Of a stretch of DNA of 64,000 nucleotides, positions 27,501-30,727 are shown in pieces. The notes beneath the pieces were generated by a model. That model was not told where the DNA came from. It worked only from the letters and a program-made list of their open reading frames with translations, and did no database searches. A program made the position numbers and the translations under genes. This DNA is from Mycobacterium sp. 3519A (lineage in GTDB: Bacteria > Actinomycetota > Actinomycetes > Mycobacteriales > Mycobacteriaceae), in the NCBI RefSeq assembly GCF_900240945.1, contig NZ_OESG01000013.1, forward strand, positions 2,379,622 through 2,443,621, in the 5' to 3' direction. The stretch's first letter is position 1. The number at the start of each line of letters is the position of its first letter.

Positions 27501-30183
27501 CGAGAGGGCGCGTGCGAATGCGATCTGGTGGCGCGGGCTGAGCGACGATCTGCGACAGGCCATGACTGCCGACCATCCGGAGGAGATCGGCGGCGCCGAG
27601 GGCATCCCGGGTGCTGTCCGCCACGACGCGAACATGCGTGTGCTTCAGGATTGGCTGCGCCATCGCGATCAACTACAGGCCAGGCGCGATGCCGGATTCC
27701 GGTTGGGCTTTGCCAGGCAGCGGGAGCTGGATTTCCTCAACAACGTCGACCACGCGCTGTTGCGAGGTGCTGATGCCGCCCGACAGGTGGGAGTTGACGG
27801 GCCGTACTTACTGAGATTCGACCCATCGGCATTCGGCGGCAACGGAATCGCCGTTGTTGGCTTCGGCGTGGACCCGTACCTCGCGGAGTCGGTGTCGTGG
27901 CATATCCCTGGACGCGGAATGACGATAGAGCAACTCGGTGCCGGCATGGGCTCTGCGCTCAACCAGCTGTCGTCCAGCCTGATCGAGAACCCGACAGTGT
28001 CGGCCGCCTCGATCACCTGGATCGGCTACGACACGCTCGCCGAGGGTGCGTCGCGCATCGGCGGCGACCGTCTCTACAGCGACATTCGCGCGTTCAACGC
28101 CGGTCGTGATGCGTGGGCGACCGACGGCAGTCACTTCACCAATAACCACCTGTTCGGACATTGCCAAGGGTCGACCGTCGTCGGGTATGCGGGGGAAGGT
28201 GCACGGCTTGACCGGGCCGTCCGCTCGGTAGTCCTGTTCGGCTCGCCGGGGATGGGCCCGATCAACCACGCACGCGAGTTCGGTCCCGGGATCGACGTGT
28301 ATGTCGCGGCCTCCTCGGTCGATTCGTTCACCTGGGAGGGTGGCCGCACACCAGGCTCCAGGGGATCTTTCCTGGACGGTTTCGGCGTCGATCCGGCAAT
28401 GGAATTCTTTGGCGCCCAGCGGGTGACGGCAGAATTCCAGTTGAACCGGATGTCGAGGGCGGGGGAGTACGACTACCACAACTCGTACTACAAATTCGAC
28501 GACAAGAGCGTCGGTCAACGCAGCGAACCATTGGCGAACTTCGGCCGCATCGGCGCCGGGCATGGGGAGCGAATCGCCCACGAACGGCACCGCACGATCG
28601 TCGATCTGTCCGGCGAGACGCGGATTCACGAACCGGCAGCCACGCGGTCGGCGGTGGTGGATTCTGGGCGACCGCAACTCGACCCGGCCGACAACTGTGC
28701 CTACGGGGTTGCCGGACTGGTGTCGACGAGATATTCGAGAAGCGATATCCGGATCGACGTACAGCCTGCACCGACCGGGGTGCCGGCGCGCGCGTTGTAT
28801 GAAGCCCTCGGGTCACGTGCGGAGTTCATGGACTACACGCGGGTGGCCGAGACGTTACGCCCTGGCTGGTCAGCGATATTGACGTCGACGTGGGCAGGCG
28901 TTCGGCACGGTGGGCACGCGTATCTGGCGGTCAATGACGGCGGCACGATCTACCTCGTCGACCCGCGAACCGGAAGACAGTCGGGCTGGCCGCCGTACTG
29001 GGGTGAGCGGGCGGTCGCGCAGACGGCTGTTGGATTCCTCGACGAGAACGGCGACCCTGTGCACCGCCTCGATGGCAGCCCTGACGAGCTGGCGTCCGCG
29101 GATACCATCGGCGACGTTCAAGGAGGGCCGACCGATCCCGCCAGCCAACTCGGATTGCCGGATTACGAGCCCCGGTCGCTGTCAGACGTCGATGCCCACA
29201 CGGTGTACACGCACGGTGAACATCGGATGCGCGAGCTCAACGATCAACTCCTGCGCGAGGGTGTGAACGCCGAGGACCGTGCCAAAATCCTGTTCGAGCA
29301 ACGGAACTCACTACGCGCATGGACGCGTGACCTGATGAGTAACCAGACGACGGCCGCGGTCCTCGCCGCCCACGAGGGCAACCACTCCTTCGCCGATCTC
29401 GTAGCCCGCCATGAGGAACGGGGCTTGACCGGCGACGCGGTCTTCGAGGCCATCATCGAAACCGCAACTCATAGTCGGTTTGCGCCGGGCACGTTGTCGG
29501 ATGTCGAAACCAGCGCCGTGTACCGGGAATTCGAAGACCGGATGCGCGAGTTCAACGAGCGGCTGACGCACGAGGGCGTGTCGGTGGAAGAACGCGCGAG
29601 AAAACTATCGGAAGTGCGGAACTCTCTCCGAGCATGGACGCGGGAACTGATGAGCAACCGCGTCGGGGCCGAGTTCCTCGCATCGCACGAGAGCACTCGC
29701 TCGTTTGACGATCTCGTCGCCAGGAATGAGGCGAAGGGGCTTGTCGGCGACGACGTGTACGAGGCCATCATTCACACGGCGATCAACAGCCACTACGGGC
29801 TGGGCACCCTGGACAGCTTCGAAACACGAACGGTGTACACGAACGCCGAACTGCTCATGCGCCAGCTCAACGAGCGACTCATCGATGCAGGCGCGAGCAT
29901 CGAGGAACGTGCGCGGATCATGTCGGCGCTGCGGGCGTCCGTGCGAACGTGGACACGTGAACTCATGGCTGACCGAGTTCAGGCGGAGACCCTGCACACC
30001 AAGGAACGCAATCCCAGTTTCGAGGACTTGGTGGCCAAGGAACGCGCGAGGGGGCGCGAAGGCGACGAGATCTACCAGGCGATAATCGAGAGCTCCACGC
30101 GCAGCCGCCCCAGCGTCAACGAATTCTTCGGCATCGACCCTGACAACCCACCCCCGTTGCCCCCGATGCGAGGTGGAGGCTGA
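8602..30183 (+). CDS. Giant multi-module polymorphic-toxin-like ESX effector (7193 aa)
   Basis: One uninterrupted frame. Modules in order (approximate residues): CpnT-type WXG100-like N-domain 1-300; Pro/Ala/Thr linker 300-640; PL1 640-790; AB1 806-1215; AB2 1293-1710; AB3 1787-2215; PL2 2247-2400; AB4 (degenerate) 2409-2660 joined to GDPD 2665-2918; AB5 2947-3370; GN1 3386-3650; PL3 3657-3815; GN2 to 4085; PL4 4086-4243; GN3 to 4497; PL5 4500-4660; GN4 to 4905; PL6 4922-5083; GG1 5100-5305; junction; GG2 5367-5590; GN5 5603-5838; GN6 5848-6090; PL7 6103-6268; AB6 6272-6680; PL8 6684-6850; three tail repeats 6853-7185. PL is papain-fold Tox-PL, AB is DUF1023 hydrolase, GN is GNAT-like, GG is GGDEF-like. 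The start ATG lacks a clear ribosome site and may depend on coupling. Family calls are by motif only. Export by the neighbouring ESX is inferred from the N-domain and context. Confidence 0.85.
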   Translation: MGDIPFPPELQWVSYLAGGAWPQGSETRMGRIGEHFATTASELQDLIPDLNRVRDETLSVLFGDTATAADDQFSMLFDGDYSVDKLSQGTSALGSGAQDLSVQIEYSKLSIIVGLALAAVEISWCLANSPETGGASLSWIPPIEWTTMTSIRRLVTTVLENIAKKLVQMLKDTTIKDLIHHGTREAFQELAQGLAQEGITQGIQVGEGRAKWRPDLFRQNAIASFAGGAAGGGTALPTGHFLGRAESKLGRATKGMTTMFTAGISGNVAGTAVVGGDFDTIAVIAGSAGSSIGGVKGLGHGSHGENESNTPGRGEPPPADPRPEGSRTPDTPIDPLDDSESQDGDSPESERRPDTSAVNGNGHAAAQGGRTARVSDSSSSGAAPAAAKQTNGVAAQKDSSASTPPTTGEDRSDSDTDGAAHDGDAPKRTPDEVASPSHTPEGTRQVDPDTVNEPTGHRPSAADPITGETPPAQHAHAPEVAAHTDPSQSAVDPVTAPSTDAASVVDPVVPSDTSPSIAATPSAVQGAPAAAAPSATSPAHTSSSAAAPPTHNPTQAAAPTPKQTGPERIQATPTPSASTSEASSVKPPAARVQDTTAAKAKPSAQPSDGEQAPVARSTTSEQPGPVPDVGPATSDTNGSAPRRADCVDRVAQALSRRHGRPIRLAPFSTAEGAPARVLYETFRSRAEFASYRKIARTLQRLGPGSSAIVTSSWAGGPGRGGHAYLAINEGGRIYLDDPFTGARTGWPPHWGRDAVSRVAVGYLHPDGSARHELGSAPRDLAAAIAVGDVQGHPGGADHDAGARWRDVTPQRRLADDALTRRGVRSAGELRNPLGLMEAADERARQNTTWWNELSGDEQRALLDIYPHEIGNAEGIPASARHEANTRALDQQRRELQDWRDRGHRLTRFQRHELARLERVQHALDRATVMADEAGVGRPQLLAFDSGAFGGSGRAVVSFGADPYKADLVAWHVPGQGMTVDQVGPCMGDALNHLRSIRAEDSSVSASTIAWIGYDTPSGWNSWRAAGHTLAREGAKILYSDVRSFNAARDTLAGDGSHFSNNHIFAHSYGSTTASYAGQDGRLANDIRTMTLAGSPGVGPLRHASDFGIGADNVFVASSSRDPFTALGGRRPGSLGRIFGLGLGMDPAMESFGAHRVTAEFSGALDHRGTRFTHNSYFRFEDRGTDPPVRSESLANFGRIATGHVEDRVDTEAHRTIDERPRRHLGGTRERTVEPAAERPLDLDGDTERHRGARGLVNPRWRGEQTSEHPASGEHALDHDGHSPEPIAPLDTRSDEDIANDLLRDRGISADDLVNPYRDKDPALADARARQNAAWWAGLTENQRGALVRAYPQQVGSAEGIYTEHRDAANRATFKTYRDRADEIQEKINRGEQPSKEELKFLRRVNKIDTALRNGEAAAARAGVGGPKLLYFDPLEFGRDGRAIVSFGEDPYKAANVAWLVPGFGTTIDKLDVNMRNALNLLQSALREKPKLSASTIAWIGYDAPNDMATPRVARSKLARDGGEILYSDIRGFNAARDTWAGDGSQFKGNHIYGHSYGSTTTSHAGYGGRLGEHVTTITLLGSPGAGDLTHASDFGLEPGKVFVASSSWDPVTAFGGRTAGERVRILHDRFGLGLGMDPAMKSFGAVRVRAEFPLAWNRKDTVGTHTAYYQYVDPGTHPGVRNESLANFGRILAGKHDAVREEAYRTVDESGRRTGTNEPAAGRQLHLEGGVGPEHSRGREKLFLFNPRWRAADAGETRRLADLLKTFKLSDGDDVPADLPIDQIQRTIDPELARIARDLLGHRVPPVAADQLVNPLHQPGVADARARANAKWWGQLNETQRHALVHTYPNEIGNAEGIDAADRDAANREMVGLFRKRAAAVQAKITEGETVSDRDFAFLLRMNKFDTALENAKVAANRAGFDRPFLLAFDPPAFKGDGRAVLSFGDDPYTAKSVSWYVPGVGAQMDRLDYCAHAALNILQSARHENSKLSAASIAWIGYDAPNGMNTWRAAGKSLARQGGNILYSDIRAFNAARDTMAGDGSRFSGNHIFGHSYGSTTTSFAGEGGRLARHVQTITLIGSPGAGPIRHASGFKIGDNVYVASSSVDRIARLGGLTRTSDGRILGLGLGTDPAMKSFGAKRITAEFLPEMNRKDTTGTHNAYFDFLETDGPRRWLVTPHSPIRTEALANLGRIASGHTERLRFEDHRSVDRSGHRVEPAEGRRLHHDDANTRSANTDSPPGDGHRRFKLFRKPLTANDCGPRVLDELRSLYPHRRFRLRVDASPSGVPARHLFLAARSGSRFATYDEVARQLQELGRGSSALLVSRWSGDGRGGHAYLAINTGDEIVLYDPHTQERSGWPPHWGQDAVARTAVGYLKPNGRPLDPHDLDTRKLGAADTIGRVKGMPTDGSLHDALAQRVPPVSPGELRNPVASPEEASARARANATWWKGLSDTQRQDLIDEYPDDIGNSEGIPVESRDEANQGVLRRLRVEADLIRTRIDEFGHPSRADKNFLDRVDRIDLAVRKATADAAAAGLPPPRLLALDLSEFSGRGRAVLSFGEDPYHAEKVSWHRATEHVERLGRVVRPALQQLHADHRQTGSAAAVVWVGDESKSPGALHSDVAAFHTARQALSLAETGDQFTGNRVYTVHPVSTTETAADLWVPRDEGSLVVAHRGASHEFPEQTLAAYKEALRQGADGLECDIRLTKDGQLVCIHDKRIDRTSNGTGRVRDMTLAELQQFDFGSRHPSHELGDAQGDTGILTLDELLQLVKGHEKPVTLFIEAKEHGGKLERELVALLNRHGLANPASPAQARVAVISFYPDAIWRVHRAAPDVPTVLLGSTARHLAPHVGASAIGPSIATLRAHPEIVDIAARQGLTTYCWTVNGENDVQFARDLGVGWIATDHPGRTSGIVHGDPTEPAAQYPAEPHTGTSAQDAAEHAAVEARHARAVADAALAHRIPPVRPDELRNPLGPAEESRARARNNAAWWDRLAEDQRQALIKSYPHDIGNAEGIPAAARHDANHRVVQELRDRADHVQSKIDDGIRPTRAERKLLRQVNRLDLALRKATADAERAGVGEPQLLAFDPAEFGGDGRAVLSFGADPYKADSVSWHVPGVATTVHSLFGFYTECALNHLQATLAENPNASASSIAWIGYDTPSGLGILRAAGHKLARTGGDLLHSDITAFNAARDVMAGDGSHFSGNHIFGYSYGSTTTGYAGEGGRLAGEITTVSLVGSPGAGPIRHAEAFGIGADHVFVASSSRDLVTALGGRTPHSSGRILGIGLGVDPAMDHFGAQRIAAEFPPARNQLLTGGTHHAYYLNTDTGSRVRSESLTNLGRIAAGNHEQISHEAHRSADGWRTSEPAAHRSEQRIWNPRWRDGQQQDARTDPDFIRRQDEYRAQDPANRHVDTRYADPLGDVVDNPTQDGVNRLARDLSGTYGPYRIQLGGEVVNGEVLLTGHIFHGDTEIGTIQRSFYRAADGNLVADHLGLVIREELDNVRLRGRGFSKALSAELERYYVHSGVDRIGLHTHDLGGFAWARRGFTWDPNPRAMQRTFDAIKGSVNRLRDHVGPEARAALDNVVRQLDPTNPRLPEPIDVANLATPDEPELGRRLLDGLASRRDGTGLDLVKYMPRETHVRPPNGFGARLKRLFRLGGDPRPDQDCAHRVADELSTRYYGRDFTLPAARSHMGTPAWTLFETARARAEFARYDDVPGRLRALGDGSSAILVSRWAGGRAGGHAYLAVNDGGEIYLHDPDTGERSAWPPHWGEDAVSHTAAGYLKPDGSPEYELNADPLQQQLADADLVGDVRGHPGDSEFMRRQADYRAQDLTIRHVDTRYAEPLGDVVDDRADGMAAARRLGDDLSGVYGPYRIRYDEVFKFDNEVRLSGDIYHGDTKIGRSGWIFHRAPDGHLVVTNSGLVIDAKFKSLRGQGFSRTLTSELERYFVQSGVDRIELHTHDKGGYAWPRMGYTWHPGSRELHESIDQVRSSAIRLKEVVGAPARAVLDDIMQRLDPNHPRLPEPSELANLTAAGEPELGRRLMEGSSRLNHGLNLVRYMPRDVADGATAQSHRGFGARLRRMIGMGRHDQSDQDCAHQVADELSAIYRDHGRDFRVATARSPMGTPAWALFDAINARPEFATYADVTAKLRPGWTAVLTSRWADGRSGGHAYLAVHDGHEISLYDPHTGERSGWPPHWGQDAVGRTAVAYLKPAGSAEYPLNDSPLHRHPAPADAVGDVRGHPSDPDFVRRQEEYRSQDPATRRVDSRYADPLGPAVDSASSAGAGRLAEDLSGVYGPYRLELEGLRRGPAQSLQDGGRPRVVIEGAIFDGNRDIGDVAWSIYRDDDGSLVAHHELYVGVDDFRGWEFSKALNEALAPYYVRNGVDQIVTTTLGESAYAAADLGHTWDPDPESLQISLDHVKESARLLSASLDDEARAVLDQIVQRLEPWHPRLPEPADLAHLTTFGEPELGRRLLEGTGSTPDGTGSGLNYVKYLWSERLQSDQNCASWVAEALSDRYGTPVSLDTPPAAEGVAARALFEAAGSRAEFATYDEIAARLLQMDPGKPGEPGPAAIVVSSWAGGESRGGHAYLAVRDGDRISLLDPFTGERSGWPPFWGESAVSRTAVGFFTSEGLPAQQLDGSAHELAAADAVGDVRGHPDDPEFLRRQADYRAQDPTSRTVDTRYAEPLADIVDNAPDLARVRQLADDLSGVFGPYRVEQFRAEVSLSNEVIVGGHIFSGDEYVGFMQRTFVRDVDGHLVAHHNVVEIDQERFKFKGFSRALSAQLEAYYERSGVDRIELRTEQDGGHVWAKRGFTWNTDPAKLRESLQSVKDAADRLYNWVSDDAKALLRRTVARLDPAHPRLPEPAELAALAVADEPDLGRQLMYGTQWHGVKHLRGAATESTTLLHSESDATVGRSVEDGAELRGANCAHLVAHELWEMYELEIELDPPTASGVPARALFEAAGTTAQFATYDEVANELRRLGPGSSAILASRWAGGRQGGHAYLAVNVGGDVFLVESHSGRQLGWPPYWGEDAVARTAVGYLDPDGVPPPGHELTPDIPLRLQLADAAAIGDVQGLPTDGVTAHADAPGGRYPSPDDVELAEFRDRIGQLDPSTMTTEAIADALYQPVPIDDVTGFYEGRVSGFKTGEVIRAQHHVADSRDNAVFVSADIANLRGLNQASADRVEANAHFSALAGIFHAGLVDSGADVVPMRVGGDELAAIVVGDIDEETIDSAVEAIRARVQEYARQHNLSDIPHPKHPGQPEYNGVGLHIGHADVLPGLDVRDVFNLADLGVDESKTRRSDVAGGPGRATGADGAEPGGAGAAHRGAATRTDSEAAGRAGEVGGRTGTEGEAGRSLASRVRYQQPEELKRAAFLEQAARIDRDAAPEALLALRESLRTDEVSGFYDGRAAAFKTGEVARARQWAAETGGTGFLLSAQMDNLSGLNQHTQNRAEVANAHYRAITEIFRTEIEATGATVVPMRTGGDRFDAIVVGRLDPAEVDAAIAAINDKVAAYTAREGLSDIANPSNPEQRGVSLRFGYADITAHRDVEGIVQSAERQMFGRNDSGDPRRVPVLEPDVEIPTPRQPAAAEDLPSPRTQEEYRAQDRTTRTTDTRFAEPLEDVLDNSADQRTVDQFAEDFSGVYGPYRVAFRAEGDGDVFLSGVIFRGTSPIGEVQLDFFRDPDGALVASVDWIEIFNDKLRQAGFSRSLISELERYCRSSDVTQIRLATQNNGGIAWARTGFTWDREPERLEKSLDSIKASAQRLRSELTGDARTVLDGIVDRLDPNRSDVPEPKFLTELTTRDVPDLGSRLMDGTEWFAVMNLQAADNHVQVSPENVFARAQDEYRGQDRAARVVDTRHADPLGDVVDNIDDVARVRQLAADLSGVYGPYRVELAVSVSDLEVNGKVVVRGEILKGAKPIGVISHSFFRDVDGKLVAHHDLVTIRDPNLRQKGFSSALYSELERYYVRSGVDRIELLTAEKGGFVWALRGFTWDPDPGRLRRSLDSIKESAQKLRDVVGPQGRAAIDDVVRQLNPRNPRLPEPRGLAALATADEPELGHKLLEGTHWRAVRHLPTADVDVRSHSGLGARLKRLFHLGGRPRTDQDCAHAVADELSAIYREQGREFRLAPSRSPMGTPAWALFKAAGTQAQFTDYDKVTETLRPGWTAILTSRWADGRSGGHTYLAVHDGVGVYLYDPETGQRSGWPPHWGEDAVARTAVGYLDENGIAVHPLGDVPLQLDLKAADVIGDVQGHPVEGGAQQQFAEEALSQRIPPVSAADLVHPSGAAELAVERARANAIWWRGLSDDLRQAMTADHPEEIGGAEGIPGAVRHDANMRVLQDWLRHRDQLQARRDAGFRLGFARQRELDFLNNVDHALLRGADAARQVGVDGPYLLRFDPSAFGGNGIAVVGFGVDPYLAESVSWHIPGRGMTIEQLGAGMGSALNQLSSSLIENPTVSAASITWIGYDTLAEGASRIGGDRLYSDIRAFNAGRDAWATDGSHFTNNHLFGHCQGSTVVGYAGEGARLDRAVRSVVLFGSPGMGPINHAREFGPGIDVYVAASSVDSFTWEGGRTPGSRGSFLDGFGVDPAMEFFGAQRVTAEFQLNRMSRAGEYDYHNSYYKFDDKSVGQRSEPLANFGRIGAGHGERIAHERHRTIVDLSGETRIHEPAATRSAVVDSGRPQLDPADNCAYGVAGLVSTRYSRSDIRIDVQPAPTGVPARALYEALGSRAEFMDYTRVAETLRPGWSAILTSTWAGVRHGGHAYLAVNDGGTIYLVDPRTGRQSGWPPYWGERAVAQTAVGFLDENGDPVHRLDGSPDELASADTIGDVQGGPTDPASQLGLPDYEPRSLSDVDAHTVYTHGEHRMRELNDQLLREGVNAEDRAKILFEQRNSLRAWTRDLMSNQTTAAVLAAHEGNHSFADLVARHEERGLTGDAVFEAIIETATHSRFAPGTLSDVETSAVYREFEDRMREFNERLTHEGVSVEERARKLSEVRNSLRAWTRELMSNRVGAEFLASHESTRSFDDLVARNEAKGLVGDDVYEAIIHTAINSHYGLGTLDSFETRTVYTNAELLMRQLNERLIDAGASIEERARIMSALRASVRTWTRELMADRVQAETLHTKERNPSFEDLVAKERARGREGDEIYQAIIESSTRSRPSVNEFFGIDPDNPPPLPPMRGGG
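9501..10515 (+). other. Low-complexity Pro/Ala/Thr/Ser linker of giant effector
   Basis: About 340 residues rich in P, A, T, S, D and E (for example AAPAAAAPSATSPAHTSSSA), with no fold signature. Such linkers separate the ESX-targeting domain from the toxin part in known polymorphic toxins. Confidence 0.75.
10525..10980 (+). other. Papain-fold (Tox-PL) module 1
   Basis: Residues about 640-790. Cys646 (ADCVDRV) opens the domain, followed by the GGHAYLAIN histidine motif and IYLDDPFTG, a C-H-D arrangement like papain-fold toxin 1 (protein glutamine deamidase type). The tail V-G-D-V-Q-G-H-P recurs after most copies. The other copies have their lead cysteines at 2258, 3665, 4095, 4507, 4932, 6115 and 6699. 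Confidence 0.7.
11020..15300 (+). other. Tandem array of three DUF1023-type alpha/beta hydrolase modules (AB1-AB3)
   Basis: Each copy of about 410-430 residues has the same order: ARQN..WW.L, the E-I-G-x-A-E-G-I-x-A-x-x-R-x-x-AN block, AVVSFG.DPY, IAWIGYDTP, a nucleophile elbow, an SS.D acid region, a GLG.DPAM..FGA stretch and a final THN.Y histidine. These are hallmarks of Abhydrolase_8 (DUF1023). Nucleophile elbows: AHSYGS with Ser1067, GHSYGS with Ser1555 and GHSYGS with Ser2053. The N-P-R-W-R motif closes AB1 and AB2. Activity is likely esterase or lipase-like; the substrate is unknown. Confidence 0.75.
15829..17355 (+). other. Degenerate hydrolase half (AB4) joined to a GDPD domain
   Basis: AB4 keeps the N-terminal half of the DUF1023 module (RNP..SPEEA, EYPDDIGNSEGIP, VLSFGEDPY), but the nucleophile region reads VYTVHPVSTTETA, so the GHSYG serine elbow is lost. 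The rest is replaced by a glycerophosphodiester phosphodiesterase domain: AHRGAS with His2673, GLECDIRLTKDG, CIHD, LFIEAKEH, YCWTVN and IATDHPG are all in the order seen in bacterial GDPD enzymes. The known GDPD reaction is release of glycerol-3-phosphate from glycerophosphodiesters; here it could attack lipid headgroups or wall teichoic-type polymers (inference). Confidence 0.8.
17440..18745 (+). other. DUF1023-type hydrolase module 5 (AB5)
   Basis: Full-length copy with EIG-type block (HDIGNAEGIPAAARHDAN), VLSFGADPYK, IAWIGYDTP, and final THHAYY. The elbow reads GYSYGS with Ser3210, a His-to-Tyr change from the GHSYG of AB2/AB3. It ends in the same WNPRWRDG tail as AB1 and AB2. Confidence 0.7.
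18757..23855 (+). repeat. Alternating GNAT-like / papain-fold array (GN1-PL3-GN2-PL4-GN3-PL5-GN4-PL6)
   Basis: Four head-to-tail copies of a two-module unit of about 1.2-1.3 kb. The GNAT-like half starts (R)RQ.(D/E)YR.QDP, then VDTRYA.PLGD.VD, LSG.YGPYR, a strand-rich core, and the acetyltransferase-like RG.GFSKAL..ELE.YY..SGVDRI.L.T block ending WA..GFTW. The papain-fold half starts with DQDCAH.VADELS and holds GGHAYLAV and Y.YDP.TG. GN3 has lost the RG.GF core motif (FRGWEFSKAL) and PL6 has VFLVES where the others have Y/L-x-DP, so some copies may be inactive. Copies are clearly diverged, which argues against an assembly duplication. Confidence 0.75.
23900..24517 (+). other. GGDEF-like domain 1 of giant effector
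   Basis: Residues about 5100-5305: DDVTGFYEGR (compare D-x-LTGL-x-NR), FVSADIANLRGLNQ (compare the D-x-D-x-F-K-x-xN region), then VVPMRVGGDEL with GGDEL at 5219-5223 and AAIVVG. This is the order of diguanylate cyclase GGDEF domains, with the signature intact except F to L. A cyclic-nucleotide-making or nucleotide-binding effector is possible; catalytic ability cannot be judged from sequence alone. Confidence 0.7.
24524..24691 (+). CDS. Nested small charged ORF in alternate frame inside the giant gene (55 aa)
   Basis: The ATG at 24524 has an AGGAGG site at 24514-24519, four bases upstream. It reads MSQEDRDERLG... to a TAG at 24689-24691, a highly charged, probably coiled-coil peptide (NPEERARRIEELQRELTQK). 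By hand count 48 of 55 codons end in G or C in this frame, against about 25 of 56 in the giant frame over the same bases, whose product there is a Gly/Ala-rich stretch unlike any module. The codon signature therefore says this frame was the coding one. It sits exactly between GG1 and GG2. Best reading: a once-separate small gene (immunity, antitoxin or chaperone type) trapped when two effector genes fused. Present expression is unknown. Confidence 0.6.
   Translation: MSQEDRDERLGLTGLNPEERARRIEELQRELTQKQRAARAKLEAARAQKEKPDGR
24700..25380 (+). other. GGDEF-like domain 2 of giant effector (signature altered)
   Basis: Residues about 5367-5590, clearly a paralogue of domain 1: DEVSGFYDGR, FLLSAQMDNLSGLNQ, VVPMRTGGDRF with GGDRF at 5490-5494, DAIVVG. 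The Glu of GGDEF, which helps bind metal in active cyclases, is Arg here, so this copy is likely inactive as a cyclase or has another function. Confidence 0.7.
25408..26870 (+). repeat. Two consecutive GNAT-like modules (GN5, GN6)
   Basis: Both start EYR.QDR and T/VDTR.A.PL.DV.DN and keep LSGVYGPYRV or FSGVYGPYRV and the GFS..L..ELERY block ending WA..GFTW. Unlike the array upstream they follow each other directly without a papain-fold copy between them, suggesting deletion or recombination between units. Confidence 0.7.
26910..29150 (+). other. PL7 - hydrolase AB6 - PL8 block
   Basis: PL7 has Cys6115 and GGHTYLAV (Ala to Thr); its closest look-alike in the array is PL4 (same IYR...GR.F, SPMGTPAWALF, RPGWTA). 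AB6 is a full DUF1023 copy whose elbow reads GHCQGS, with Cys6521 where the other intact copies have Ser; the acid (SSVDS) and histidine (YHNSYY) regions are kept. PL8 has Cys6699, GGHAYLAVN and IYLVDPRTG. Confidence 0.7.
29158..30140 (+). repeat. Three C-terminal tandem repeats of about 105-110 aa
   Basis: Residues 6853-6962, 6964-7068 and 7069-7185. Each repeat has the same skeleton: an (L/F)-S-D-V/D-S-F-x-T-x-VY opening, MR.(L/F)N(D/E)(Q/R)L, G-x-x-x-E-(D/E)-R-A, (L/V)R-(A/T)-WTR-(D/E)LM, FxDLVA and a G(D/E)-x-(V/I)(F/Y)-(E/Q)AII ending. I do not recognise the family. Being the C-terminus of the polypeptide, it is the classical position of the variable toxin domain. The last residues are Pro-rich (DNPPPLPP). 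Confidence 0.75.
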
Positions 30184-30212
30184 TAATGACCCAACCCAGG
30201 AGTGATCATCAT

Positions 30213-30467
30213 ATGAGCGAGAAGCAGCCGCTCACGCCGCTGCGGTACGACCAGAGTGGCCTGCGGGGAAAGCGTGCACTAGTCCTCGTAGACGAGCCGA
30301 CGGATGAGATTGACTGGCCCGCGGATCTACCGGCCGGGACCAAGATGGTCGTGATACTTGACGACACCCCGAACCCGCATCACACGCTGCTCGTCCACCC
30401 TGTCGACGACGCCGACAGGACCGCACTTGTGGTCTATGACCAGTTGGCGCTTTGCGAGGAGGAGTGA
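30213..30467 (+). CDS. Small acidic protein, candidate immunity/accessory gene 1
   Basis: 84 aa from the ATG at 30213, chosen because AGGAG lies at 30198-30202; an in-frame ATG at 30186 just after the giant gene has no such site. The protein is compact and mixed alpha/beta in look (KRALVLVDEP, TKMVVILDDTP, TALVVYDQLALCEEE), without signal or membrane segments. It follows the effector by about 30 bases and its stop overlaps the next start (TGATG). Position directly after a polymorphic toxin is typical of immunity genes, but no family is recognised. Confidence 0.6.
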   Translation: MSEKQPLTPLRYDQSGLRGKRALVLVDEPTDEIDWPADLPAGTKMVVILDDTPNPHHTLLVHPVDDADRTALVVYDQLALCEEE

Positions 30468-30721
30468 TGGACCCACGTCGGATCGAGCTCAACCGGACGC
30501 ATAGCCGGGAAATGGGTTTGCTGTTCAACCGGTTCCTCGATGCGCATCCCGACGTCGAATCAGAAGTGGACGGCGAGCAGATGACCGCCGAACAAGAGGC
30601 GGCGTGGACTGCATTCAGCGCTGAGCTATTCGCTCGGCATCAGGCGGAGCGTTCCGCGCTCGCCGACCAGATCGAGGCCGAACAACGGTCGCAGCGCGAT
30701 GACCAACGCACAGGAGGTTAG
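30467..30721 (+). CDS. Small helical charged protein, candidate accessory gene 2
   Basis: 84 aa, starting at the ATG that shares a base with the previous stop and is preceded by GAGGAGGAG. It is rich in Glu, Arg and Gln and predicted helical (EQEAAWTAFSAELFARHQAERSALADQ). No family is recognised. The style recalls the nested ORF at 24524, also small, charged and helical. It is co-transcribed with its neighbours; the next gene starts six bases after its stop. Confidence 0.55.
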   Translation: MDPRRIELNRTHSREMGLLFNRFLDAHPDVESEVDGEQMTAEQEAAWTAFSAELFARHQAERSALADQIEAEQRSQRDDQRTGG

Positions 30722-30727
30722 TTAGCA

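Noticed and set aside
8602..30183. Possibility that the giant gene is an assembly artefact of collapsed or expanded repeats
   Set aside because: The repeated modules differ clearly in sequence (different elbows, linkers and lengths), so they cannot be copies created by assembly; a long-read check is still sensible.
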